A model generated the notes under the pieces. The model searched no databases and was not told where the DNA came from. It was given only the letters and a program-made list of their open reading frames with translations. Made by a program: the position numbers and the translations under genes. A DNA stretch of 64,000 bases. Source: Saprospiraceae bacterium. GTDB lineage: Bacteria > Bacteroidota > Bacteroidia > Chitinophagales > Saprospiraceae. Positions 38,029-47,153 of this stretch are shown here, one piece after another (within the stretch, counting starts at the first letter, position 1; each line of letters opens with the position of its first letter). Location: contig JADJWN010000007.1 of the NCBI GenBank assembly GCA_016716335.1, positions 139,438 to 203,437 on the forward strand. Reading direction: 5' to 3'.

Positions 38029-38709
38029 TCAGTTCTTTTTTTTCACAAAACAATCGATGCCTTTTCTTTTCATGGCATCGGCTGCCAGCTGCGCACTTTC
38101 GTGGGTAGGGTGTCTGGAGGCTACTACCGAATAATACTCTGATGCAGTAAATATTACCACTTCAGCATTGTCATAACCCATGCCCCGAAGTTTTTTGACC
38201 ATTTTATTGGCATTATCTTCGAGTATATAGGAGCCTGCCACTACCATGTAATCTCCACCCTGTGGTATGGATACCGTTTTGCTCTGCACCGGCTCGGGCT
38301 TTTTGGCAGGTTTGGAAGGTTCGCCGGCTGATGCAGGTTGAGTGCTTTTAATGGGTTGTTCCACCGTTTTTTTAGTATTTTCAGCTGCTTTTTGAGTTGC
38401 CGTTTCGGCCGCCTGATTTTTAGGTTTTTCCGATTGTTTATTGCTCAGTTCCTGAATGGTTTTGTCCACATCCTTGTAGGGGATTTTACCGCTGACGATA
38501 TCTTCGTTGGAAATGAAATCATCTCCCGAAGAAGATTCCATGTCATCTGCAGTTGATAAAGAATCAATTTGCTCTGCTGCTTCTTCCGTGAGGGTGGGCT
38601 CAGGCCTGTTAGCTTCCATTTTTCTTCTGGAATTCATAATAGCGGTAATCCACAGATACAGGATCAGGATGAGGACTGCATACAAAACTACCTTAAATAC
38701 TCTTCCCAT
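38029..38709 (-). CDS. SPOR-domain membrane protein
   Basis: The start is placed at the ATG at 38709 (MGRVFKVVLYAVL) rather than an upstream TTG. A single N-terminal membrane anchor (about residues 6-25) is followed by an acidic, Ser/Thr-rich and then Lys/Pro/Ala-rich linker. A C-terminal SPOR domain (YMVVAGSYILEDNANKMVKKL...YYSVVASR...ADAMKRKGIDCFV) binds denuded peptidoglycan at division septa in known cases. The length is 226 residues. It precedes the SRAP gene with a 2-base gap. A cell-envelope or division role is inferred. Confidence 0.85.
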   Translation of the reverse strand: MGRVFKVVLYAVLILILYLWITAIMNSRRKMEANRPEPTLTEEAAEQIDSLSTADDMESSSGDDFISNEDIVSGKIPYKDVDKTIQELSNKQSEKPKNQAAETATQKAAENTKKTVEQPIKSTQPASAGEPSKPAKKPEPVQSKTVSIPQGGDYMVVAGSYILEDNANKMVKKLRGMGYDNAEVVIFTASEYYSVVASRHPTHESAQLAADAMKRKGIDCFVKKKN

Positions 38710-38926
38710 ACAATTGAGCAATATCAGGCACTAAAATTATGAAAAATTTACATATGAAATATTTTTTTCATAAATAAATCCCGGAAAAATTTAATAAAGG
38801 GATAACAGCTTATTTGGAAACCGGGGGTTCTCCGAATGCTTGAAGGAATTTTATGTGCCCCTGTTCATAAATCGTAATGCCGGATTAAAGCAGTTTTTCG
38901 AATGAGGATCTTCATGTTTTATCGTG

Positions 38927-40819
38927 TCAGTAAGCTCTCTCATCACTGTTTTCCATGTAGTTGATAAAAGCTCTGTTGACAACTCTGGTACCGCCCGGCG
39001 TCGGATAATTGCCTGAAAAATACCAGTCTCCCTTGTTTTGGGGACAGGCAGTATGCAGGTTTTCGATGGTCTGAAAGATCACTTTCACTTCCGGGAAGAT
39101 ATCAGGTGGAGTGATTAATTCTGCTATTTTATCAGAGATCTGTTCTTCTGTAAACTGGTCGTACAATGTCTTTACCTTGTTTTCTATGGCATGAATGGGC
39201 TTGAGTTCTTCTTCTTTGCACTGCTGATAGGTCTCTTCCAGCAGGTGGGATTTATGGTTTTCTTGAAGCAGCTCCACCAATGCTCTGAAAGCTACAAACT
39301 CTTTCATTTTGCTCATATCAATACCATAGCAATCCGGATATCTGATCTGCGGCGCTGAGGATACAATGATGATTTTTTTGGGCCTTAATGTGGCAAGAAT
39401 GGATATAATGCTGTCTCTGAGCGTGGTGCCCCGAACAATGGAATCGTCAATAAGCACCAGGGTGTCCACTTCATTTTGTACAATTCCATAGGTTACATCA
39501 TAGACATACGACACCATCTGTCCTCTGGCATTGTCATCTGCAATGAATGTCCGGAGTTTTTCGTCCTTGACTGTCAGTTTTTCCACCCGTACAGTCTGAG
39601 CAAGTATATCATGAATCAGCTCTGGATTCAGTTGCTCTTTTTGTGCCAACAGCTGCTCCTGTTTGATTTCATTGAGTTTTTGCTCCAGTCCTTTGATCAT
39701 GCCATAAAAGGCCACTTCAGCAGTGTTGGGTATAAAAGAGAAAACGGTATTTTTAAAATCATAATTGATTTCCTTCAGGATTTTGTCCGCCAGCAGCTCC
39801 CCGAGTTTTTTTCTCTCGAGGTAGATATCCCGGTCTGTGCCCCGGGAAAAGTAAATGCGCTCAAATGAACAGGCATTTCTTTCGAGCTGGTCTTTGCACA
39901 ATTCTTCGGTGATGGTGCCGTTTTTCTTGATGATGAGGGCATGTCCCCGTTTGAGTTCTTTCACCTGATTGTACCTTACATTAATACATGTCTGGATAGC
40001 GGGTCTCTCTGAAGCGACCACCACAATCTCATCATCATGGTAGTAAAATGCTGGTCTGATACCGGAAGGATCCCGGAGTACAAAAGCATCCCCATGACCT
40101 ATCAAACCCGCCATGACATAACCGCCGTCAAATTTTCTGGAAGCTCTCTGCAGTAGCCTCTGTACATCGAGGTGCTCTGCAATGAGTGTATTGATTTCCT
40201 GATTGCTGTATCCCTCGGGCTTAAACCAGTTGAACAATCTCTGAACTTCATCATCCAGGAAGTGTCCGATTTTTTCCAGTACGGTGACAGTATCTGATTT
40301 TTCCTTGGGATACTGGCCAAAAGAAATCAGTTCTGCAAATAGCTCATCCACATTGGTGAGATTGAAATTTCCTGCAAGCACCAGATTTCGGGTGATCCAG
40401 TTGTTTTGTCTCAGAAATGGGTGGACTGTCTCAATGGTATTGGGACCGTGTGTGCCGTATCTCAGGTGCCCGAGGATGAGCTCTCCGGTGTAAGGTTTAT
40501 TGGCCTTGAGCCATGCAGGGTCATTGAGCTGCTCTTTGGTACAATCTGCAAAGTGACCGAATATGCCATCGAAAAGATCTTTGAGATATTGCGGGCTATT
40601 GCTGCGACGGCGGCTGATATATCGGGTACCGGGTTGCATGTCGAGCTTGATGGTTACCAGCCCGGCGCCATCCTGTCCCCTGTTTCTCTGTTTCTGGAGC
40701 AAGAGGTTCATCTTGGTCAATCCATACAGTGCTGTTCCGTATTTTTGATGATAGTACTCGAGGGGTTTGAGGAGCCTTATCAAGGCCAAGCCGCATTCGT
40801 GCTTTATTTGCTCGCTCAT
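38927..40819 (-). CDS. Amidophosphoribosyltransferase-type (PurF-like) protein, long Bacteroidota form
   Basis: The product has 630 residues, longer than classical PurF (about 470-510). The class II glutamine amidotransferase domain is present: ECG with Cys9 as potential nucleophile after an 8-residue propeptide, RNRGQDGAGL, GHLRYGTHG and GNFNLTN. A phosphoribosyltransferase domain carries the PRPP motif LVLIDDSIVRGTT and SSAPQIRYPDCYGIDM. A long helical insertion (about residues 375-430, Glu/Gln/Leu-rich) separates FSFIPNTAEVAFYGM from the PRPP loop. Known Bacteroidota genomes carry such long PurF paralogues. It may provide the first step of purine synthesis (PRPP + Gln to phosphoribosylamine), but a shorter true PurF may exist elsewhere, so no symbol is given. 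Confidence 0.85.
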   Translation of the reverse strand: MSEQIKHECGLALIRLLKPLEYYHQKYGTALYGLTKMNLLLQKQRNRGQDGAGLVTIKLDMQPGTRYISRRRSNSPQYLKDLFDGIFGHFADCTKEQLNDPAWLKANKPYTGELILGHLRYGTHGPNTIETVHPFLRQNNWITRNLVLAGNFNLTNVDELFAELISFGQYPKEKSDTVTVLEKIGHFLDDEVQRLFNWFKPEGYSNQEINTLIAEHLDVQRLLQRASRKFDGGYVMAGLIGHGDAFVLRDPSGIRPAFYYHDDEIVVVASERPAIQTCINVRYNQVKELKRGHALIIKKNGTITEELCKDQLERNACSFERIYFSRGTDRDIYLERKKLGELLADKILKEINYDFKNTVFSFIPNTAEVAFYGMIKGLEQKLNEIKQEQLLAQKEQLNPELIHDILAQTVRVEKLTVKDEKLRTFIADDNARGQMVSYVYDVTYGIVQNEVDTLVLIDDSIVRGTTLRDSIISILATLRPKKIIIVSSAPQIRYPDCYGIDMSKMKEFVAFRALVELLQENHKSHLLEETYQQCKEEELKPIHAIENKVKTLYDQFTEEQISDKIAELITPPDIFPEVKVIFQTIENLHTACPQNKGDWYFSGNYPTPGGTRVVNRAFINYMENSDERAY

Positions 40820-41222
40820 TCTGCAGGTTTATAAAATCAGGCTGCAAAATTACAAAAAATAATGAGCACAGCGAATAGCTGAAGTTTTATAAGGTTCGGT
40901 TTCCGGTTTTTGGTTTTCGGTTTTCGGTTTTCGGTTTTCGGGGATGTATTATAAACCTTACAGGTTTTGGAAACCTGGAAGGTTTTTATGAAACTTTGTT
41001 GAATGTCATCAATACCTCTCTGGCAAAAGCTTAATAAGTCCGCTAAAAAAACAAAGCTAGGATACTTTATCCATTTACCGGCGCTCCGGAGACAGTCCTG
41101 GTTCCATATATTTCAAATTTTTTTTCTGTCTGTCTTCCGGCCGTATATCGTTTACTGATAATTCTATGCTTTGTCCATATATAAGGTACCTGAATTTTGT
41201 ATCAAACAGCAATCTGCCCTCT
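40820..41222. repeat. Intergenic repeats: GGTTTTC tandem array and a long hairpin
   Basis: At 40893-40941 imperfect then perfect heptamers GGTTTTC are tandemly repeated (four exact copies at 40912-40939). At 40953-40985 AAACCTTACAGGTTT and AAACCTGGAAGGTTT form a 15-bp stem with one mismatch around a TGG loop. The hairpin lies downstream of the GWxTD gene (minus, ends 41223) and upstream of the PurF-like gene (minus). It could act as a terminator, but it also resembles dispersed intergenic hairpins. The rest of the interval (40986-41222) shows nothing else. Confidence 0.7.
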
Positions 41223-42665
41223 TCAATAGTCATTAAAATATCTGCGGGCATGTCGATTCCAGTTTTCTCCTACCTGCCGGGCATCGGTAGCATTGCCGAT
41301 CCGTTCCATGGGCACCGACCTGTACAGTTCCACTTCCCATTGAGGGTTGTTGCGCTCGCTCCAGCAGTTGGAATGCAATAATCTGAAGTCATTATGTACT
41401 AACGAGGGGTTCCAGAACAGGAAACGTACATTGGTCTGTCGGGTGGTGGTGATATAGTTGTAGTACCAAATCTCGTAGGGTGGGGCATCCGGCTCATTGT
41501 CTATGGTAAGCACATTGTTTGGTCTGCCGTATTTCAGGAAAATATACCCTCTGTCCGTTTGAAAGCCATAACCCACATTGCTGTGAAACTGCTTGTCCAC
41601 TACTTTGGCAACTTCCATATATTGCTTGTATGCGGCCTCCGGCGCCTCACCTGCTGTGCGTTTCCAGTATTGAAAGAGATATTGTTTCTGACTTTTTGGC
41701 CGGCCTTTTTTGATGATTTCATCCAGAGTGGCCATTTGATTCTGGTCGGCTATGGGGACATGCGCTTTGAGTATGTATTCCAGTTCCTCATCAGGTATAT
41801 TCTGCACAAAGGAATGGGTGTAGTCCGTATTGTAGTTTTCCAGAAATGCCAGATCGGCGGTGGGGTTGGAGCGCACAAAAGCCACTCTTTTCTCGTGTAA
41901 TACTTCCCTCTTTTTGTTGACAATACTTACACTCAGGTCATAGTTGCCTGACATGATTTCTTTAACAGAGAAAGGCAGCAATACAGGCTCGATCGGGTTT
42001 TGGTTTAATTTTTTGAATTTATTGAGAATATTTTTTTTCGATAACTGAGCTGCACTGGTCTCCGTTATGGAATACTGGAGATACAATTCTTCCTTGTTCT
42101 GGCTATCTGCACTATATACTTCAGCGTAGAAATAGAGCACTTCCTGAGATTCCGGAGCATAACCCAACTGCAGGGGTTCCATGTAAATACCGTTTCTGGT
42201 AAATGGCGAATCAGAGCTGTCCTGCCGGGCCACACTGAGAAGCATCACATCCGAAAGGAAAACTCCTGTATCAGACCTGCTGACTTGTATAAGCTGTTCG
42301 AGTTCGGATTTATTATTTTCATCAGACTTATCAGTGGCAAGGATATACAAACTGCAATTGCCTTCAGGGGCAAAAAACCTTCGGATATCCATAAAGTCAC
42401 CGGCAATGCTGTCCACTTTACCTTTCAGAATAAATTTTTCGGCATGTACGACCTGGTCGTTTTTTTTAAGCAATAATAAAAATTCTACTTCGGCCACTGA
42501 CGCTCCAGCATGAGTGTTGACTCCGACACTTGCACCATCTACCCTTATGTAGCATTCTATGTATGGTTTTTCTCCATAAAAGACAAAGCTCTGCACATCC
42601 AGAGAAAGCGCCGATGCTTTGCCAAAAAGAAAAACAAAAAGGTAGATATACAGCAAGCTTTTCAT
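41223..42665 (-). CDS. GWxTD-domain secreted protein
   Basis: The product has 480 residues with a signal peptide (MKSLLYIYLFVFLFGKASA). The N-terminal two-thirds is beta-rich (VEFLLLLKKNDQVVH, LYILATDK, YLQYSITET). The C-terminal part carries the GWxTD-type domain: LFQYWKRTAGEAPEAAYKQY, FQTDRGYIFLKYGRPN and PPYEIWYY, in which GW is replaced by YW and QTDRG..hh.YG.P is retained. Such proteins occur in Bacteroidota and Acidobacteriota and have no established role. The gene begins 3 bases after the stop of a small lipoprotein gene, so the pair is an operon. Confidence 0.85.
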   Translation of the reverse strand: MKSLLYIYLFVFLFGKASALSLDVQSFVFYGEKPYIECYIRVDGASVGVNTHAGASVAEVEFLLLLKKNDQVVHAEKFILKGKVDSIAGDFMDIRRFFAPEGNCSLYILATDKSDENNKSELEQLIQVSRSDTGVFLSDVMLLSVARQDSSDSPFTRNGIYMEPLQLGYAPESQEVLYFYAEVYSADSQNKEELYLQYSITETSAAQLSKKNILNKFKKLNQNPIEPVLLPFSVKEIMSGNYDLSVSIVNKKREVLHEKRVAFVRSNPTADLAFLENYNTDYTHSFVQNIPDEELEYILKAHVPIADQNQMATLDEIIKKGRPKSQKQYLFQYWKRTAGEAPEAAYKQYMEVAKVVDKQFHSNVGYGFQTDRGYIFLKYGRPNNVLTIDNEPDAPPYEIWYYNYITTTRQTNVRFLFWNPSLVHNDFRLLHSNCWSERNNPQWEVELYRSVPMERIGNATDARQVGENWNRHARRYFNDY

Positions 42666-42668
42666 AGG

Positions 42669-43046
42669 CTACATTTCCTGTGATTTGGTAAGGAAAAACT
42701 TCATGTAGAATACTTTGATCACGCCTTCTAGCTCGAGTGAGTCCGTGCTGAGTTTTCTGATTTCCAGTTTTATGGGCTCGGGAGTGTTTATAATCAGTTG
42801 GTTGTCTTTGAGACTGTATTGATGGTTGGGTGCATCCTCAAAAAGATTGGAATGGACCTTTCCGTCTTCCTTGAAATGAAAGAAGGCATTTTCCATATTT
42901 TTGGATTGCTTGTTGTTTATCTCTGAGGCATATACATTCCATTTTCCTACGATGGAGGCCTGACCTGCCTGATTGTCTCCGTTTCGGCAGGAATAATAAA
43001 TCAAGGAAATACCAAAAACTATTGAAAAAATAAACCGAATGTTCAT
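42669..43046 (-). CDS. Small lipoprotein, lipocalin-like
   Basis: An in-frame ATG at 43073 would add CNC-containing residues before the signal. The ATG at 43046 (MNIRFIFSIVFGISLIYYSC) gives a clean lipoprotein signal with Cys at residue 20 and is preferred. The mature 105 residues have the layout of small lipocalin-like domains: IVGKWNVYASE, AFFHFKEDGKVHSN and a terminal strand FYMKFFLTK. It is the first gene of a two-gene operon with the GWxTD protein. Function unknown. Confidence 0.65.
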   Translation of the reverse strand: MNIRFIFSIVFGISLIYYSCRNGDNQAGQASIVGKWNVYASEINNKQSKNMENAFFHFKEDGKVHSNLFEDAPNHQYSLKDNQLIINTPEPIKLEIRKLSTDSLELEGVIKVFYMKFFLTKSQEM

Positions 43047-43531
43047 AGGCAGATGACTACAATTACAACCCATATTTTTTTAACACACAATTCAGGTAAG
43101 ATTAACTGACTTATGGCCAGGTACTGGGGTATGTTTTTTTGCTTCACTCAAAAAATGAAGCGTATAAATCACATGACAAATCTAAGGAGTATTCTGCAGA
43201 TTATTGTAAAATGTTAAACACAAATCACCATTTTGTTAAGCATTGAGACATTGATGTAGTGCCATGAGGAAACAGCAGGCCATCTTCTATGATTATGAAT
43301 TCCGTTACTGAAGCGATTGATGCCGAATCTTATTATTCAAATATTTTGAACAACAGACATGATACAATTCCTTATTTCAAACTTTAATTTTTATCCTTCG
43401 CCAACCCTCTGCACGCTTCCATTGTTTACCTGTGCATGTATCTGGTCTGTTGTCGATAGGTGTCCTTTGCATCTATTGACTCACACCTTACTGATCAGAC
43501 AATATTCAAAACAAGAACATAAAAGTCAAAC
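43047..43531. other. Intergenic region between divergent genes
   Basis: This is 485 bases of AT-rich DNA between the divergent lipoprotein and thioredoxin-like genes. I see no open frame with support, no RNA gene and no exact TAnnTTTG box. Confidence 0.5.
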
Positions 43532-44863
43532 ATGAGATTTTCCAAAATTTTATCTGTAAGCGTCAGGTGGCTGTTTTGTTTTTCCATTCTTTTGCAGTGG
43601 TCTTCCTGTGTCCGGCCTGTAAGCAGCTTTGAAAAATTACCTCCGGGAAAATGGCGTGCTGTGCTGTTGCTGGACAGAGCCCCGGTACAGAAATACGGTG
43701 ATGACAGGGATGTGGTCAAAAAATTTGATTTTGACTCCGAGCTTCCTTTCAACTTTGAAGTGGTGTATCCCGAAGGTGACAGTATGTTTCAAATCGTCAT
43801 TTACAATGCTGAAGAGAAAATCGTAGTGGATGATATAGAATTCGGAAGAGACTTCGCCACCGCAAAAGATACGGTACTGATTCATTTTCCGGTTTTCGAC
43901 AGTTATATCAAAGCCATTTATGAAGATGGTGTGATGGAAGGCGAATGGGTGGTAAATTACAGGGAGAACTACCGGATACCTTTCAAGGCGGTGCATGGGC
44001 AGGATTTCAGATTCAGTAACAATTCCGGAGCTTCTGCCATGAATGTGAGCGGCAAATGGGCCACCGTATTTTCAGAAGGCAAAGAAGACGCCTACAAAGC
44101 CGTGGGTGAATTTGTGCAGCAGGGTGACGAAGTCACAGGTACATTTCTGACTGAAACCGGTGATTTTCGATATCTTGAGGGTCAGGTCATCGGTAAAAAA
44201 CTGTATCTGTCTGTTTTTGATGGGGCGCATGCCTGGCTTTTTATTGCCAAGATGATGGAAGATGGTACCTTGTCAGGAATATACAGGTCCGGAAGTCATT
44301 ATACTACTGACTGGAATGCCCGCAGGGATGATACTGCTGTACTGTCAGATCCTTATACCCTTACCCGGGCTCTGGATGACAAAGCCTTGCAGTTCAGTTT
44401 TATGAATACAAAAATGGAAAGGGTAAGTCTGAATGATTCAGCATTTGAAGGAAAAGCCAAAATTGTCCAGCTTATGGGTACCTGGTGTCCCAATTGTCTG
44501 GATGAGACCCGTTTTCTGCAGGAATATTTCAAGAATAATCCGGATCAGAATCTGGCATGGATATCTTTATGTTTTGAAAGATACCAGGATACTCTACCTT
44601 CCATGGCAGCTATTCGAAGGTTTGAAGAAAAAACAGGCGTGAATCATACCGTGCTTTGGGCAGGTAATTATGCAAAAACAGAAGCATCCAAAGCATTGCC
44701 GCAACTCAACCGGATTATAGCCTATCCCACGCTGCTTTTTCTGGACAGACAAAACAGAATTGTAAAGATTCACACCGGATTTAACGGGCCGGCTACTAAG
44801 GAATATGCTGCATTTAAGGATGAGTTTTCAAAAATCATTGCAGACCTGCACACAAATCATTAA
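43532..44863 (+). CDS. TlpA-like thioredoxin-fold lipoprotein
   Basis: The product has 443 residues. The signal ends in a lipobox-like W-S-S-C (about residues 23-26). The central region (about 35-300) is beta-rich and resembles the DUF4369-like or lipocalin-like domains often fused to TlpA in Bacteroidota. The C-terminal thioredoxin fold has the redox motif GTWCPNC at about 316-322 and the cis-Pro loop AYPTLLFLD. It is expected to act in the periplasm as a thiol-disulfide oxidoreductase, for instance in reducing cysteines of c-type cytochromes or other envelope proteins. The SDR gene follows after 22 bases. Confidence 0.85.
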   Translation: MRFSKILSVSVRWLFCFSILLQWSSCVRPVSSFEKLPPGKWRAVLLLDRAPVQKYGDDRDVVKKFDFDSELPFNFEVVYPEGDSMFQIVIYNAEEKIVVDDIEFGRDFATAKDTVLIHFPVFDSYIKAIYEDGVMEGEWVVNYRENYRIPFKAVHGQDFRFSNNSGASAMNVSGKWATVFSEGKEDAYKAVGEFVQQGDEVTGTFLTETGDFRYLEGQVIGKKLYLSVFDGAHAWLFIAKMMEDGTLSGIYRSGSHYTTDWNARRDDTAVLSDPYTLTRALDDKALQFSFMNTKMERVSLNDSAFEGKAKIVQLMGTWCPNCLDETRFLQEYFKNNPDQNLAWISLCFERYQDTLPSMAAIRRFEEKTGVNHTVLWAGNYAKTEASKALPQLNRIIAYPTLLFLDRQNRIVKIHTGFNGPATKEYAAFKDEFSKIIADLHTNH

Positions 44864-44885
44864 TTTAGATTTCAAAAACTGAAAA

Positions 44886-45671
44886 ATGAAAATACCTCTT
44901 GTAAAAACCGTATTAGTGACCGGTGCCACATCAGGAATCGGCAAAGCTGCAGCTACCATATTTGCGAAGAACGGATACAATGTCATCATCACAGGAAGGC
45001 GCAAAGAGCGACTGAATGAGCTGAAGGAGAAACTTACCCGCAAATACGGTGTCGAAATACTGGCTCTCAATTTTGATATCAGAGATCATCAGGCTGTCAA
45101 GAAAGCATGGAAAAGTGTGAAGGGTAACTGGAAAAATATAGACGTCCTGGTCAATAATGCCGGTCTCGCCAAAGGTCTCAGCCCCATCCATGAAGGCGAT
45201 ACCGTACATTGGGAGACTATGATTGATACCAATATCAAGGGACTGCTGTACATCACCCGGCTTGTCACCCCGGGTATGGTCGAACGTAAATCGGGTTTTG
45301 TCATCAATGTCTGCTCCTCTGCCGGACATGAAGTATATCCCAAAGGAAATGTCTATTCGGCTACAAAATTTGCGGTGGATGCACTGACCCGATCCATGCG
45401 GCTCGATTTATACACTCATGGCATCAGGGTAGGGCAGGTATCGCCCGGACATGTGGAGGAGACTGAGTTTGCGCTGGTGAGGTTTGACGGCGATGCCGCC
45501 AGAGCATCTATTTATCAGGATTTCAAACCTTTGCGGTCCAAGGATGTAGCTGATGCCATCTATTATATGGCTTCCCGACCAAAGCATGTCAATATTCAGG
45601 ACATTCAGATGTTTTCCACTCAGCAGGCAGGCAGCAATTTTATAGACCGGAGCGGAAGGACAGATCTTTAA
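44886..45671 (+). CDS. Short-chain dehydrogenase/reductase (YdfG-like)
   Basis: The product has 261 residues, typical of classical SDRs. The NAD(P) site TGATSGIG is at residues 12-19, followed by GRR at 37-39, which favours NADPH. NNAG (90-93) and the catalytic S145, Y157 and K161 (VCSSAGHE...YSATK) are intact. It resembles NADP-dependent 3-hydroxy acid dehydrogenases (YdfG). It is probably cotranscribed with the TlpA-like gene. It ends convergently with trpE: their stop codons share the TTAA at 45668-45671. Confidence 0.9.
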   Translation: MKIPLVKTVLVTGATSGIGKAAATIFAKNGYNVIITGRRKERLNELKEKLTRKYGVEILALNFDIRDHQAVKKAWKSVKGNWKNIDVLVNNAGLAKGLSPIHEGDTVHWETMIDTNIKGLLYITRLVTPGMVERKSGFVINVCSSAGHEVYPKGNVYSATKFAVDALTRSMRLDLYTHGIRVGQVSPGHVEETEFALVRFDGDAARASIYQDFKPLRSKDVADAIYYMASRPKHVNIQDIQMFSTQQAGSNFIDRSGRTDL

Positions 45672-47062
45672 CCAAGTTTTTCTGCCATTTCCATGGCCCG
45701 GTGGAGTGCCGCCAGTTTATTTTTTACTTCCTGAAGTTCACTCTCGGGTACGCTGTCTATCACTATACCAGCCCCCGCCTGATAGTATAGTTTTTTATCT
45801 TTGCAGAGAAAGGAACGTATGATAATGGCGTGATTGAGATTGCCATCCAATCCTATCATGCCAATGCCGCCTCCATAAAATCCCCGGGCTGTAGGTTCAT
45901 AGGCATCAATGAGTTGCAAGGCCTTATGTTTTGGTGCGCCTGAAAGTGTACCTGCCGGAAAGGTGTCGGCAAAGATCTGGTAGGCACTTATACCGGTCTT
46001 TATTTTACCCTTTACGATGGATACCAGGTGAATGACATGGCTGAATAACTGCACTTCCCGGTATTTTTCCACTTTCACTGCTATACAGTTTTTACTGAGG
46101 TCGTTGCGGGCAAGATCTACCAGCATGATATGCTCAGCATTTTCCTTGGGATCCTGCAATAGCTTTTGGGCGAGCTGCTGATCTTCTGAAAAATTACCCG
46201 TTCGCCGGAAAGTGCCGGCAATAGGATGTATCTCTGCCATACCATCGGCCACCACCATCTGTGCCTCAGGGGATGATCCGAATATTTTATAACTTCCATA
46301 ATCAAAATAAAAGAGATAAGGGCTCGGATTGACAGATCGCAGTGCCCTGTACACATTGAACTCATCGCCTGAAAACTCCTGATAATAACGTCGGGATAAT
46401 ACCATCTGAAACACATCACCTCTCTGACAATGTTGTCTGGCTCTCTCCACAATATCCAGATAGTAGGTATCCGGCATGTTGGATTGTTCCGTATTCTTTA
46501 AACTGAATGAAAAGGTCTGATGATCCTGTCTGGAGATGATGCTCATTATATTTTGAAGGCCTGAGGGTTCATCCACAGGTCTGTTTTCTACGATAGTCAG
46601 GGTTTCGTAAAAATGGTCAAAGACAATGATATATCTGAAAAAATCATATCTCAAAAGTGGAATGTAGTAATTTTCCTTATCCTTTCGGAATGACAAAGAT
46701 TCAAATTCCTGCACATTGTCAAATGAAGTGTAGCCAAAGATGCCATTGTATTTGAAAATGTCCGAACCGGAGATAAATTTTATGGAATCCATAAATTGAC
46801 TTACAGCATCTACCGAGCTCATGTCGTCATTATTGGAAATCGTATTCCATACATGGTTTTTGGTAGTAATTCGATTTTCATCTTTGCTCAGAGTCATCAG
46901 AGAGTCTGCACATATAAATGACTTACTGTCCTCCTTGCTGGAGTAGTCGGAACTTTCCAGCAGAAGTACTTCCGGGAAGTATTCTCTCAGCTTCAGATAA
47001 AGGCTGACCGGTGTGGTAAGATCAGATAGTATTTTGACTGCTTGTGTATGTATTTTCAGCAT
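45668..47062 (-). CDS. trpE: Anthranilate synthase component I
   Basis: The product has 464 residues. The chorismate-binding domain is recognisable: DVFQMVLSRRYY, NPSPYLFYFDYG, GSSPEAQMVV, HPIAGTFRRTG, HIMLVDLARNDLSKN, FPAGTLSGAPKHKALQLID, GFYGGGIGMIG and YYQAGAGIVIDSVPESE. It makes anthranilate from chorismate with ammonia delivered by TrpG, the first committed step of tryptophan synthesis. No trpG or other trp gene is present here; downstream the convergent SDR ends the unit, so trpE appears monocistronic. A 17-residue leader peptide with three tandem Trp codons and an intrinsic terminator precede it, so it is very likely controlled by ribosome-mediated attenuation. Low identity to pabB cannot be excluded as an alternative, but the leader supports trpE. 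Confidence 0.93.
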   Translation of the reverse strand: MLKIHTQAVKILSDLTTPVSLYLKLREYFPEVLLLESSDYSSKEDSKSFICADSLMTLSKDENRITTKNHVWNTISNNDDMSSVDAVSQFMDSIKFISGSDIFKYNGIFGYTSFDNVQEFESLSFRKDKENYYIPLLRYDFFRYIIVFDHFYETLTIVENRPVDEPSGLQNIMSIISRQDHQTFSFSLKNTEQSNMPDTYYLDIVERARQHCQRGDVFQMVLSRRYYQEFSGDEFNVYRALRSVNPSPYLFYFDYGSYKIFGSSPEAQMVVADGMAEIHPIAGTFRRTGNFSEDQQLAQKLLQDPKENAEHIMLVDLARNDLSKNCIAVKVEKYREVQLFSHVIHLVSIVKGKIKTGISAYQIFADTFPAGTLSGAPKHKALQLIDAYEPTARGFYGGGIGMIGLDGNLNHAIIIRSFLCKDKKLYYQAGAGIVIDSVPESELQEVKNKLAALHRAMEMAEKLG

Positions 47063-47094
47063 ATAATAATCATTAAAAATTGCTTGATATAAAT

Positions 47095-47127
47095 GAAAAA
47101 CGGCTTACCGGGATTTCCGATAAGCCG
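47095..47127 (-). terminator. trp attenuator terminator hairpin
   Basis: On the minus strand CGGCTTATCGG (47117-47127) pairs with CCGGTAAGCCG (47101-47111), 11 bp with one G-U pair and a 5-base loop, followed directly by UUUUU (47096-47100). It lies 27 bases after the leader-peptide stop codon and 33 bases before the trpE start. Segment 47112-47127 can instead pair with 47147-47161 (see the leader-peptide entry), which would dissolve the terminator. Confidence 0.85.
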
Positions 47128-47153
47128 CAGGTATATTTTTTTGCATGGCTATC

